A DNA stretch of 64,000 nucleotides, from contig NZ_LSGQ01000033.1 in assembly GCF_001675285.1 (NCBI RefSeq), forward strand, positions 62,001 to 126,000, in the 5' to 3' direction. Below, in pieces: positions 53,501 through 63,524 of the stretch; positions within the stretch are counted from its first letter, which is position 1, and the number at the start of each line of letters is the position of its first letter. Both the position numbers and the translations under genes were made by a program. This DNA comes from Elizabethkingia miricola (GTDB lineage Bacteria > Bacteroidota > Bacteroidia > Flavobacteriales > Weeksellaceae). The notes under the pieces were generated by a model. The model did not search any database, had not been told where the DNA came from, and saw nothing but the letters and a program-made list of their open reading frames with translations.

Positions 53501-53641
53501 CGACCATTGGCTACTGTAATTGTTTATGGACTGATGTTCTCTACGATTCTGACATTATTTGTGTTACCGGCAATTTACTACATGGCTGAACGCCGTTTTG
53601 GAAAAAAGCAAAATTTGAAGTCCGATGAAGCACCACAATAA
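50537..53641 (+). CDS. czcA: Heavy-metal RND efflux pump (CzcA family)
   Basis: The product has 1034 aa, the standard length of HME-type RND pumps. Transmembrane helix 4 carries GAIDFGIIVDGAIVMLE near residues 394-410, the Asp-Asp-Glu set typical of the Co/Zn/Cd (CzcA) branch rather than the Cu/Ag (CusA) branch. Other motifs are YPDIADVTSQV, NVSAGGSMLPRGD and GVAIQNGVIMISHIND. It exports divalent metals by proton antiport. The last bases overlap the longest possible frame of the next gene. Confidence 0.93.
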   Translation: MKQLLTLSIQKRWLMLALFLLLGFFGYYSWTKLSVEAYPDIADVTSQVVTQVPGLAAEEVEQQITIPLERSLNGLPGMHVMRSKSTFGLSIITIVFEDGVDDYWARQRIQERLSEVNLPYGAQPGLDPLTSPIGEVYRYIIESNNHSLRELTDLQNFVIIPRIKQVSGIADVTNFGGITTQFQIELDPHKLEQYGLSLSEVTETISKNNVSAGGSMLPRGDLSYVIRGIGLVKDLNDLGKIVVKTENGVPVFLNDVGTLKYGNLERKGILGYSDKKRNYSESVEGIVLLLRGQNPSQVLEGVHQAVDELNNETLPPGVRIHPFLDRTDLVKTTLNTVSHTLTEGIVLVIIVLIIFLGSWRGALLVAITIPLSLLFAFILMHFTNIPANLLSLGAIDFGIIVDGAIVMLETILKKREDDPDEELEEKSITKRVIEVAKPIFFSTIIIITAYLPLFAFERVEKKLFTPMAFTVGYALFGALAVALLLIPGLAYVIYRKPQKLYHNKWLEKISTAYGKRIEKIMQAPKKVILPVSIVLATAGVLSYTVGKDFLPELDEGSIWLQVQLPPGISLAKAKEMSDTLRARTLKHPEITYMMVQAGRNDDGTDPWTASHFEVSVGIKPYKEWPKGKTKADLIQELAKDYKDMPGFTVGFSQPMIDGVMDKISGAHSELVVKVYGDDFKETRRIAENVLSTLDKTPGSADLAIDQEPPLPQLQIIADRDKIAQYGLNVSDVADLIEVALGGKAISQIFIGNKVYDISCRYTEDSRDTPDKIGNLMLTSASGAKIPLSQVAEVKLSTGESTITREMNKRHLTVKLNLRGRDLSSFLKEAQAKIEKDIKYDHEKYHIKWGGQFENQNRAYSRLAFIVPLALAIMFLLLYGAFGDFKQALVLMSIVPLALFGGMLALNIRGMSLNVSSAVGFIALFGVAIQNGVIMISHINDLRKKGHELKESVIKGARDRFRPVLMTATVAVIGLFPASMATGIGSDVQRPLATVIVYGLMFSTILTLFVLPAIYYMAERRFGKKQNLKSDEAPQ

Positions 53642-53729
53642 AAGCCAAATGTCTAAGATTACAACAATCTTCGACATTACATCTGCCCCGTTCAATAAAT
53701 CGCAAAGCGTTGAATCAAAAAAGAAACAG

Positions 53730-55001
53730 ATGAAATTGAATATTCATACCATCATAATTTCAGCTATCACATTCCTTGGAATGAGCGGTATAGCAAAAGC
53801 ACAACAGAAAGAGCTTTTAAGCTTTGACGAATACCTGAGCATGGTAGGGAAGAAAAACCTTACTTATGCGGCACAGAAGTATAATGTAAGCATGGCTGAA
53901 GCTTCTATTCAGACAGCTAATATGTTCCCCGATCCACAATTGGATATGGAAGGTTCCAATAATGGAGTTTCCAAAAATATGGGTTATACCTATGGCGGTT
54001 CATTAGGTTGGACTTTGGAACTCGGCGGAAAAAGAAGAGCTCGTGTAGATCTTGCGAGAAATCAGTCGGAACTTAGCAGAATCTTACTGCTGGATTTCTT
54101 CAGGAATCTCCGTGCAGATGCCAGCTTAGGTTATGTGGAAGCATTAAAATCCAAGGCTCTGCTGGATGTTCAGCAGGATTCCTATAAAAATATGCTACAA
54201 CTGTCCAAATCCGACAGCATCAGATACCGTTTAGGTACCATATCTTTGGTCACTTCCAAACAGAGTAAACTAGAGGCTGCTTCTTTGCTAAATAGTGTTT
54301 ATCAGGCGGAGAGTGCAGAACAACAGGCTATAACTGCTTTATCTGTATTTCTGAGTGATAACAAACTTACCGGAAGAGATGTTGATGGCGATTTTAATGC
54401 CTTTAACCGTGATTTTGGAATTGAAGATCTTCTGACGCAGGCATTAAATGAAAGAGCAGATTTGTTAGCTGCAAAGCAGAACACTCAGGTTGCTAAAAGC
54501 CAGATCAATCTGGAAAGAGCTAACCGTAAAATAGATTTAGGCCTTACTGCCGGGGTTTCACATAATACAACTGCAACCAATGAGATTGCTCCTTCTCCTG
54601 CTGTAAATGCTGTAAAATTAGGTGTGAGTATTCCGTTGAAATTTTCTAATAACCGGAATGCAGGGCTGAAGATTGCTGAAATGGCACATTCCCAGTCTCA
54701 GCTTGAGTACCAGCAAGTTGAGCAAGGTATCCGTGCAGAAGTAATGCAGGCTTATCAGCAGTATATAGCAACACAGAAACAGGTTAAACAGTTCCACAAT
54801 GGCATGCTTACAGAAGCTAAAAATATTCTGGATGGTATTATCTACAGCTACAAAAGAGGCGAAAGCTCGATTCTGGAGGTATTAAATGCTCAAAGAACCT
54901 ATAATGACGTAAGAAAAGATTACTATCAGGCATTGGCAGACAATGCTACAGCCCTGATAGATCTAGAGCGTAAAACCGGTATCTGGGATATCTCTTTCTA
55001 A
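53730..55001 (+). CDS. czcC: TolC-family outer-membrane factor (CzcC-like)
   Basis: I set the start at 53730 (MKLNIHTIIISAITFLGMSGIAKAQ), which yields a proper signal peptide; the frame is open back to 53625. The 423-aa product has the two OEP repeats (AEASIQTANMFPDPQLDMEG and GYTYGGSLGWTLELGGKR in the first, VGVSIPLKF-like KLGVSIPLKFSNNRN and YKRGESSILEVLNAQRTYND in the second). It completes the czcBAC pump. Its start lies 88 bases after the czcA stop. Confidence 0.9.
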   Translation: MKLNIHTIIISAITFLGMSGIAKAQQKELLSFDEYLSMVGKKNLTYAAQKYNVSMAEASIQTANMFPDPQLDMEGSNNGVSKNMGYTYGGSLGWTLELGGKRRARVDLARNQSELSRILLLDFFRNLRADASLGYVEALKSKALLDVQQDSYKNMLQLSKSDSIRYRLGTISLVTSKQSKLEAASLLNSVYQAESAEQQAITALSVFLSDNKLTGRDVDGDFNAFNRDFGIEDLLTQALNERADLLAAKQNTQVAKSQINLERANRKIDLGLTAGVSHNTTATNEIAPSPAVNAVKLGVSIPLKFSNNRNAGLKIAEMAHSQSQLEYQQVEQGIRAEVMQAYQQYIATQKQVKQFHNGMLTEAKNILDGIIYSYKRGESSILEVLNAQRTYNDVRKDYYQALADNATALIDLERKTGIWDISF

Positions 55002-55025
55002 ATCACTTTACTTAATTATATAGAA

Positions 55026-55058
55026 ATGCTCCTGTTGTTTATTCACAGGAGCATTTTG
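55026..55058 (+). terminator. Terminator of the czcBAC operon
   Basis: ATGCTCCTGT and ACAGGAGCAT form a ten-pair stem with a nine-base loop, followed by TTTTG, 25 bases after the czcC stop. Confidence 0.8.
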
Positions 55059-55068
55059 CTTGAAGTAA

Positions 55069-55112
55069 CCTTGTCAAGATTAGTAAAGCAATAATCATTA
55101 ACCTTGACAAGG
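55069..55112. other. Inverted repeat between czcC and thiF
   Basis: CCTTGTCAAG and CTTGACAAGG pair over a 24-base loop. No T-run follows on either strand. It may help end the thiamine operon, whose last stop is 22 bases away. Confidence 0.5.
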
Positions 55113-55133
55113 TCTAAAATACTATAACTGTAC

Positions 55134-55856
55134 TCAAAATCCAATCTTCGTAAAATTCCAGTTCAGGGTATCTACAATGGTTAGCTGATTGGTGATTACC
55201 GGAAGATCTGTAATAATCTTTAAAGCCTGCATCGCCATCATGGTTCCTACAATTCCGGGTAATGGTCCCAGAACTCCATTTTTATCACAATTGGGGACAT
55301 CATCCTGATTTGGTGGCTCCGGAAAAAGATTCCGTAGATTTTTACTGCCTTTATAATTGAATACCGCTATCTGTCCTTCGAATCCAAAAATACTTCCGTA
55401 AACCAAAGTTTTACTGAGTGCTACACAGACATCATTCACCAGATACCGGGTGGTAAAATTATCGGATCCATCTACAATCAGATCATAATCCTGAAAAATC
55501 GACTGTATATTTTCAGGTTCTATTTTTTCATTTATAGTAAGAAACTTAACCGAAGAATTAAAAGCTGAAACAAAAGCTGCTGCACTTTCAGTCTTTAGCT
55601 TTCCTATATTGGATTCGGTATGAACTACCTGTCGGTTCAGATTATGCAGTTCCACCCTGTCAAAATCCGCAATTCCAATAGTGCCGACTCCCGCCGCCGC
55701 CAGATACTGAATAACCGGACTTCCTAAACCTCCGGCACCTATTATCAATACTTTGGCATTTTTTATTTTCCGCTGTCCGGCAACACCGATTTCCTCAATA
55801 AAAATCTGACGGCTATACCGGCTAAATTCTTCATTCGTTATAGAATCTTCTTTCAT
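55134..55856 (-). CDS. thiF: ThiF/MoeB-type adenylyltransferase
   Basis: I chose the ATG at 55856 (MKEDSITNEEFSRYSRQ); the frame opens 14 codons earlier. The 240-aa product has EEFSRYSRQIFIEEIG, the ATP-binding loop IGAGGLGSPVIQYLAAAGVGTIGI with Asp of ADFD, VELHNLNRQ and IVDGSDNFTTRYLVND, all typical of ThiF/MoeB. It adenylates the C-terminal Gly-Gly of ThiS. Its place at the end of the thi operon favours ThiF. A 292-base spacer with repeat copy C separates it from thiH. Confidence 0.9.
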   Translation of the reverse strand: MKEDSITNEEFSRYSRQIFIEEIGVAGQRKIKNAKVLIIGAGGLGSPVIQYLAAAGVGTIGIADFDRVELHNLNRQVVHTESNIGKLKTESAAAFVSAFNSSVKFLTINEKIEPENIQSIFQDYDLIVDGSDNFTTRYLVNDVCVALSKTLVYGSIFGFEGQIAVFNYKGSKNLRNLFPEPPNQDDVPNCDKNGVLGPLPGIVGTMMAMQALKIITDLPVITNQLTIVDTLNWNFTKIGF

Positions 55857-55917
55857 ATAATAATTGTAATAATTATGAGATACATCAATATCAACCACAA
55901 TTGATTTTTAAGGTTTA

Positions 55918-56036
55918 ATAAAACCACATAAAAACATAGGAAAATAAATTTTTACACATAAGCTACGTACTCTATGTTAGTATCGAAGATACCTACTTCT
56001 AATACAAGAAAACTATGTATCTATGTGGTTAAAAAA
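55918..56036 (+). repeat. Intergenic palindromic repeat, copy C (with inverted ends)
   Basis: The left end AACCACATA-AAAACATAG is an inverted copy of the right end CTATGTATCTATGTGGTT. The centre has CACATAAGCTACGT and AGTATCGAAGATACCT, both with local symmetry. It lies between thiH and thiF. The rest of the spacer to 56190 shows no gene. Confidence 0.7.
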
Positions 56037-56190
56037 AACTTTACAACATAAAAACACTATTAATACTCTTCAACAAGCTCAGAGTGACAAATGCAAATAA
56101 TACAATACCTAATGTCTTTCGTGTCCTTGCGATAAATCTGGTTTTTATCATTATCAGTTAACGGATATTTCGTACTTCTAAATTCTAACT

Positions 56191-57306
56191 TCATATTAAA
56201 AAAACTTTATCCCAGTCTTTCATTACGGGATCATAGCCTGAGTTGCGGATTATGTTTTTCACTTCCTCCATGCTTCTTTCATCACTGGTTTCAAACTGCT
56301 CCAGAGACTGCGGATCCACAGCATAACCTCCAGGATTGGTTTTAGAAGCGGCACTCATCGTTGTTACTCCCAGCGGAATCACATGATTTCTAAAATTTTC
56401 ATTCTCTCTGGTAGAGACCGAGATTTCCAGATCTTCATTCCAAATCCGGTAGGCACAGATAAGCTGTAACAAATCCCTGTCACTCATAATAAAATTAGGT
56501 TCAATAATTCCTTCTGCGGGTCTTAACCGCGGAAATGAAACCGAAAACTTAGTCTGCCAGTATTGTTTCTGGAGATAATCTATATGCAGGGCATTAAAGA
56601 AACTATCTACCCGCCAGTCTTCAAGTCCGAGTAAAACTCCCAGTCCTATTTTATGCAGTCCTGCCTCTCCTATTCTGTCGGGTGTATCGAGTCTGAAATC
56701 GAAATTAGATTTCTTTCCTTTAGGATGATATTCTTTGTAAACAGCCTGATGATAAGTTTCCTGATATACCAATACCGAATGTACACCGGCATCATGCAAT
56801 AACTGGTATTCTTCTTGTGATAAAGGCTGAACCTCAATAGAAATATTGGCAAAGTAAGGCCGAAGCAATTTAATGGCATTTAGAAAATATTCTATTCCTA
56901 CTGTTTTATTGGCCTCACCACTCACCAGCAGGACATGGTTTATACCCATTGTTTTCAGCGCCATCGCTTCTATGATAATTTCCGTGTCGGACAGTGTTTT
57001 GCGTCTGATTTTATTATCCAGACTAAAACCACAGTAAGTACAGATGTTCTGACATTCATTACTCAGATATAAGGGAGCATACATTTGTATAACCTTACCA
57101 AATCTCTTCTGCGTAAGGCTTTGTGCCATTTTAGCCATAATTTCCAGATAGGGAGCTGCTGCCGGAGAAAGCAATACCATAAAATCTTCAACAGTTCTCC
57201 TTCTCTTATTCAATACATTTTCCACCTGCTGTGTTGTCGCTGTATAAATTTTATTTTTTATACCCTCCCAGTCATATTGCAGAAATGTATTTTTAAATGT
57301 TTTCAT
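56191..57306 (-). CDS. thiH: 2-iminoacetate synthase
   Basis: The product has 371 aa, the normal length. The radical-SAM cysteines are in NECQNICTYCGFS (Cys-x3-Cys-x2-Cys), followed by HVLLVSGEANKTVG, IEVQPLSQEEYQLL, GVHSVLVYQETYHQ-YKEYHPKGKKSNFD and SVSFPRLRPAEG, all characteristic of ThiH. It cleaves tyrosine to give the glycine imine used by ThiG, and is oxygen-sensitive. It is followed by thiF and preceded by thiG in the operon. Confidence 0.96.
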   Translation of the reverse strand: MKTFKNTFLQYDWEGIKNKIYTATTQQVENVLNKRRRTVEDFMVLLSPAAAPYLEIMAKMAQSLTQKRFGKVIQMYAPLYLSNECQNICTYCGFSLDNKIRRKTLSDTEIIIEAMALKTMGINHVLLVSGEANKTVGIEYFLNAIKLLRPYFANISIEVQPLSQEEYQLLHDAGVHSVLVYQETYHQAVYKEYHPKGKKSNFDFRLDTPDRIGEAGLHKIGLGVLLGLEDWRVDSFFNALHIDYLQKQYWQTKFSVSFPRLRPAEGIIEPNFIMSDRDLLQLICAYRIWNEDLEISVSTRENENFRNHVIPLGVTTMSAASKTNPGGYAVDPQSLEQFETSDERSMEEVKNIIRNSGYDPVMKDWDKVFLI

Positions 57307-57348
57307 GTATTCGTTTTTTATAATTCATTTAATATTGGAAAGTAAACT

Positions 57349-57425
57349 TTCACATATACACTATGTTAGTATCAGAGATACCTCTATCCGCCTCTTAAAA
57401 ACCATGTCTCTATATGGTAAAAAAT
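57349..57425 (+). repeat. Intergenic palindromic repeat, copy D
   Basis: It reads CACATATACACTATGTTAGT, then ATCAGAGATACCTC and ends CATGTCTCTATATGGTAAAA. It lies in the 192-base spacer between thiG and thiH and is a diverged copy of the 55918-56036 element. Confidence 0.6.
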
Positions 57426-57498
57426 TATTTTCTAAATCCTTTGTCGCTTTTCACGCCTTAGAGTTTTGATTTATCATATAATAAGTCAAAAGCCATTC

Positions 57499-58263
57499 CT
57501 ATAAAAATGACGTTAACGGGCTGGATGCTACTGCTCCGGAATGCACAGCTCCCAGCTGAGCTTCATAACCTCTTCTTCCGGCTATAACTGCTTCTTTAAA
57601 TGCTATCGCCATTTGTACAGGATCTCCTGCCACTGCTATTGCAGTGTTTACCAGAACTGCATCTGCTCCCATTTCCATCGCTTTTGCCGCGTCCGACGGG
57701 GCACCAATTCCGGCATCTACTACTACGGGTACATTGCTCTGCTCAATAATAATCTCCAGAAAATCCAGTGTTCTCAAACCTTTATTACTTCCTATGGGTG
57801 CGCCTAAAGGCATAACCACGGCAGTTCCGGCATTTTCCAATCTTTTGCACAACACCGGATCAGCATGTATATAAGGCATAACGATAAAACCTAATTTAGC
57901 CAGTTCTTCAGTAGCTTTTAAGGTTTCTATAGGATCGGGTAACAAGTAACGGGGATCCGGATGTATTTCCAGTTTCAGCCAGTTTGTTTCCAAAGCTTCT
58001 CTTGCCAGCTGTGCTGCAAGCACCGCCTCCTTTGCGTTTCTCGCTCCGGATGTATTAGGCAGAAGATGGACATCCGGCAATTGTAAAGCAGTTAATAGAT
58101 CATCGGAATCCGACTGATGGTCTATGCGTTTTAGTGCCATTGTTACCAATTCGGATTCTGAAGCTTTTACAGCTTCTGTCATTTGGGACATATTCCCAAA
58201 CTTTCCTGTTCCCAGAAATAATCTGGATGTATAAATTCTGTCTGCTATTTGTAAGTTATTCAT
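57499..58263 (-). CDS. thiG: Thiazole synthase
   Basis: I chose the ATG at 58263 ([22 protein letters not shown]), which overlaps the thiE stop by eight bases. The 254-aa product has VTMALKRID with the Schiff-base Lys, [69 protein letters not shown]. It joins deoxyxylulose phosphate, the ThiS thiocarboxylate and iminoglycine into the thiazole ring. Its place next to thiE and thiH fits the pathway. Confidence 0.96.
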   Translation of the reverse strand: MNNLQIADRIYTSRLFLGTGKFGNMSQMTEAVKASESELVTMALKRIDHQSDSDDLLTALQLPDVHLLPNTSGARNAKEAVLAAQLAREALETNWLKLEIHPDPRYLLPDPIETLKATEELAKLGFIVMPYIHADPVLCKRLENAGTAVVMPLGAPIGSNKGLRTLDFLEIIIEQSNVPVVVDAGIGAPSDAAKAMEMGADAVLVNTAIAVAGDPVQMAIAFKEAVIAGRRGYEAQLGAVHSGAVASSPLTSFL

Positions 58264-58865
58264 TGAATATTGTTTTAATGGTTGAAACCAATTCAGGTTT
58301 TTTAGCAATTAGTCCGGATACAGCGATGCCATATAGACCAATATCTTTTAAAGCGCCGATATCCTCTACCTGAATACCGCCGATAGCAAAGATTGGTGGC
58401 AAACTGATTTGCTGTTCCTGGAAATGTTTAAAAATATTTTTATAACCTTCCAGACCGAGAATTGGACTTAGTTTTTCTTTTGTAGAGGTAAATCGAAAAG
58501 GACCTAAACCTATATAATCACAGTTTTCGTCGATACGCTGCCTGATATCCTCAATAGTATTAGCCGTCCCGCCAATAATTTTATGATCTCCCAGAATACT
58601 TCTGGCTTCCATTACCGTGGTATCTGTTAATCCCAGATGTACACCATCTGCATCAATTGCTTTGGCTATACTCACATGGTCATTGATAATGCACTGAGCA
58701 CCAAATTCTCTACAGTGCTTTTGTACTTTCATACAAAGTTCCTGCAATGCTTCCGCATCCGAATCTTTCCAACGTACCTGAATCCAGTCTGCCCCGTTCA
58801 ACAAAGCTTTTAGAATATTCCTTTCCTGTTCTTCGGCATTTACACCCTGTGATATATATTGCAGT

Positions 58866-58876
<11 letters not shown>
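58256..58876 (-). CDS. thiE: Thiamine phosphate synthase
   Basis: The product has 206 aa. [37 protein letters not shown] (with the Mg-binding Asp), [26 protein letters not shown] and [14 protein letters not shown] are the ThiE signature regions. It condenses HMP-PP with thiazole phosphate. The start overlaps the stop of the TenI-like gene by 11 bases, and thiG overlaps its end, so translation is coupled. Confidence 0.95.
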
Positions 58877-61309
<2,433 letters not shown>

Positions 61310-61315
61310 TTAGTA

Positions 61316-61522
61316 TTAACCTCCTTGTGTAGCGGTAATGATAAGAACAGAATCTTTGTCCCGAAGAATAGTATTACCCCAGTCGGCCTTAGGAATAACA
61401 AGACTGTTAACAGCCACAGCAATACCTTTAGATTTTCCGGGAGCTTCCAGTTGCATCAATATTTCCAGTGTGGAAGGCAGATGCTCGTAATTTCTTTTCT
61501 CGTGATTAATTGTTAGTTCCAT
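61316..61522 (-). CDS. thiS: Sulfur carrier protein ThiS
   Basis: The product has 68 aa, the usual size, and ends TATQGG with the Gly-Gly that ThiF adenylates. The ubiquitin-like fold fits TLEILMQLEAPGKSKGIAVAVNSLVIPKADW. The start codon at 61522 is held in the arm of a ten-pair hairpin (61519-61558), which suggests control of translation. It is the first gene of the operon, directly after the TPP riboswitch. Confidence 0.92.
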   Translation of the reverse strand: MELTINHEKRNYEHLPSTLEILMQLEAPGKSKGIAVAVNSLVIPKADWGNTILRDKDSVLIITATQGG

Positions 61523-61558
61523 TCCTGATAATTTTTAGATATATAACTTCAGGAATGG
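61519..61558 (-). promoter_or_regulatory. Start-codon-sequestering hairpin of thiS
   Basis: CCATTCCTGA and TCAGGAATGG are perfect ten-base complements around a 20-base loop. The arm at 61519-61528 contains the AGGA and the ATG of thiS. It is likely the expression platform of the upstream riboswitch. Confidence 0.7.
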
Positions 61559-61597
61559 CCACAAAAGTGCAGAAAGCACCAATGAAGACATTTTACT

Positions 61598-61677
61598 TTT
61601 CCCTACGCCAGTATGACCCGGATCAGGTTCAAAGGGTAAAATCTCAGCCTGCAAGTTTGCAGACACCCCTAAAGTCG
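61598..61677 (-). ncRNA. TPP riboswitch (THI element)
   Basis: On the minus strand, in order, the conserved parts are AGGGGTG, CTGAGA, ACCCTTTGAACCTGAT, CCGGGT-AT and ACTGGCGTAGGG. These match the TPP aptamer, including both pyrophosphate- and pyrimidine-sensing loops. It precedes thiS-thiC and switches the operon off when TPP is bound. Confidence 0.96.
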
Positions 61678-61681
61678 ATTA

Positions 61682-61689
61682 CAAAGATA
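61682..61689 (-). promoter_or_regulatory. -7 box of the thiamine operon
   Basis: TATCTTTG on the minus strand matches TAnnTTTG. It sits five bases before the aptamer, so the transcript would start with the riboswitch. No TTG lies at the usual distance. Confidence 0.55.
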
Positions 61690-61880
61690 GAAAAAAACCG
61701 ACAGGTTGTGTATAATCTCTGAAATTCTTCAGCCTAAAGATGTTTAAATATCTAGATCGAAAAATTTATATACACAAGAGCATCAATTATTATAATATAT
61801 ACAGCGTTTTAAGCACAGGAAAAATCATAGATTTTCAAAAATCAATACATAAAAACATTGGCTGTTAGATTATTAATTTC

Positions 61881-61902
61881 AGGTATTTATCTAATAATTA
61901 GC
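61881..61902 (+). promoter_or_regulatory. CTAATAATTAG palindrome, possible MarR operator
   Basis: The segment AGGTATTTATCTAATAATTA at 61881 contains the perfect palindrome CTAAT-A-ATTAG. A near copy, AGGTAATTATCTAATAATTA, lies at 63305, after the MarR gene. The -7 box TATATTTG is at 61962-61969. Confidence 0.4.
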
Positions 61903-61988
61903 ACTCTAGATGTTTTACGTTCAAAAAAATAATAATCTTTACTTATTATAAGTGCAATTATTATATTTGTATTTTAAAAATATATACT

Positions 61989-62408
61989 ATGTGGAGAAAA
62001 TCGTATTCAATAATTACAAAAGAGGTAACAAAAGAGCAAATCTGGAAATTAACAACTGACATTGATAATTGGAAAAATTGGGATAGCTCAGTGGAGGATT
62101 CAAAACTATTAGGAGACTTCAAAGTGGGAAGCTTATTTACATTAAAACCTAAAGGTGGGCCAAAAGTAAAGATAAAACTTGTTGAAATTGAGCCTTATAA
62201 GAAATTTACTGATCTGACAGAATTTCCCTTAGCAAAGATGTATGGTGAACATCTTTATGAGGAAACAAGTGACGGACTGAAAATAACTGTAACTATGACT
62301 GTAAAAGGACTGCTAAGCTTTGTATGGGTAAGATTGGTTGCAAAAGACATTGTCGATAATTTGGTAGACGATATTGCTAACCAAATAAAAAATGCTAAGA
62401 AATTATGA
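61989..62408 (+). CDS. SRPBCC family protein
   Basis: The product has 139 aa. EQIWKLTTDIDNWKNWDSSVEDSKLLGDFKVGSLFTLKPKGGPKVKIKL, in pieces, follows the START/SRPBCC pattern (WxxxxDxxxWxxW start and the beta-grip), and the last helix is DIVDNLVDDIANQIKNAKKL. Such proteins bind hydrophobic ligands. It is first in a unit with an EVE-domain protein (four-base overlap) and a MarR regulator, so it may handle the ligand that MarR senses. Confidence 0.85.
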   Translation: MWRKSYSIITKEVTKEQIWKLTTDIDNWKNWDSSVEDSKLLGDFKVGSLFTLKPKGGPKVKIKLVEIEPYKKFTDLTEFPLAKMYGEHLYEETSDGLKITVTMTVKGLLSFVWVRLVAKDIVDNLVDDIANQIKNAKKL

Positions 62409-62830
62409 TGCGATTTTGGATAGCTTCTATATCAAAAGAACATGCTATGCGTGGTGTAAATGGAAATTTTATTCAGGTTTGTCACGGTAAAAAAGCTCCA
62501 TTAAAACGAATGAGTAAAGGAGATATGATTCTTATTTATTCTTCTAAAATCACATTAGATGGAAATGAGAAGTGTCAAAAGTTTACTGCAATTGGACAAG
62601 TGATTGATGATGAAATTTATCAATTTCAGATGTCTGAAAATTTTATTCCATTCAGAAGGAATATAAGATTTTATGAATGTAAAGAATACTCGATTGTGCC
62701 ATTAATTGCTGAACTTGATTTTATTGAGAATAAAAAAATGTGGGGCTATCCTTTTCGCTATGGATTTTTTGAAATCAATAAAAAAGATTATAATTTAATC
62801 GCTTCGAAAATGATTATGAATGAAAAATAA
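62405..62830 (+). CDS. EVE/PUA-like domain protein
   Basis: The product has 141 aa. FWIASISKEHAMRGVNGNFIQVCHGKKAPLKRMSKGDMILIYSS, in pieces, and KCQKFTAIGQVIDDEIY, PFRRNIRFYECKEY and MWGYPFRYGFFEI match the UPF0310/EVE fold, which reads modified bases or small ligands. The ATG overlaps the SRPBCC stop by four bases and its end overlaps marR by 11 bases, so the three genes are tightly coupled. Confidence 0.85.
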   Translation: MMRFWIASISKEHAMRGVNGNFIQVCHGKKAPLKRMSKGDMILIYSSKITLDGNEKCQKFTAIGQVIDDEIYQFQMSENFIPFRRNIRFYECKEYSIVPLIAELDFIENKKMWGYPFRYGFFEINKKDYNLIASKMIMNEK

Positions 62831-63284
62831 AGATAATACATTTAGCTTCGAAAGATCCGAAGACAGTACAGGCTTTCTACTATGGCAGGTAACCAATCTG
62901 TGGCAGCGGGAAATAAAGAAGGCATTGGAAAAATATGAATTAACGCATGCCCAATTTGTATTACTCGCAAGTGCGCATTGGCTTTCATTACAAAAAAAGG
63001 ATGTAACACAGATTTTACTTTCCAATCACACCCAAATAGATCCGATGACTACATCTACTGTATTAAGGACTTTGCAGACAAAAGGATTTATCAGACGAAC
63101 GGAGCATAAAACAGATACCAGAGCTAAAACGGTTGAGCTAACGGATGCAGGACTAAAAAATATAAAACAGGCTATTGTGGTGGTTGAAAATTTTGACCGA
63201 CAATTCTTTGGAATGCTTGATGGAAAAGCCCATGATTTTAACAGCAAATTAATAGCATTGTTGGGAAATAAAAATAATATATAG
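62820..63284 (+). CDS. MarR family transcriptional regulator
   Basis: The product has 154 aa. The winged helix shows LTHAQFVLLASAHWLSLQKKDVTQILLSNHTQIDPMTTSTVLRTLQTKG, in pieces, then FIRRTEHKTDTRAKTVELTDAGL (the wing with the Asp-x-Arg motif). The dimer helices flank it. It overlaps the EVE gene by 11 bases and likely represses its own operon, perhaps at the CTAATAATTAG site. Confidence 0.9.
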   Translation: MKNKDNTFSFERSEDSTGFLLWQVTNLWQREIKKALEKYELTHAQFVLLASAHWLSLQKKDVTQILLSNHTQIDPMTTSTVLRTLQTKGFIRRTEHKTDTRAKTVELTDAGLKNIKQAIVVVENFDRQFFGMLDGKAHDFNSKLIALLGNKNNI

Positions 63285-63291
63285 ATACAGT

Positions 63292-63358
63292 CCCTGGTGC
63301 ATTTAGGTAATTATCTAATAATTAACTGATTCCTTTCTTTTTCTAAATGCACCACGGG
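63292..63358. repeat. 15-bp inverted repeat after marR
   Basis: CCCTGGTGCATTTAG (63292-63306) is mirrored by CTAAATGCACCACGGG (63343-63358) with one extra base. The loop is 36 bases and holds a near copy of the 61881 segment. The strand has no T-run directly after the stem, so it is not a standard terminator. Confidence 0.6.
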
Positions 63359-63524
63359 TTAAGAAATGTAAACAGTGTTTGTGTCATAGTGTTGAATGAG
63401 ATACTTTGTATAATTTTTAATTCATCTGACATTGAAATTCTTTATTCAGTTCGTCATTAATTACTCCCTGCTATTATTTTAGAAATAGAAAATTTCATGT
63501 AAATTTGGAGTTATTTATTACATA

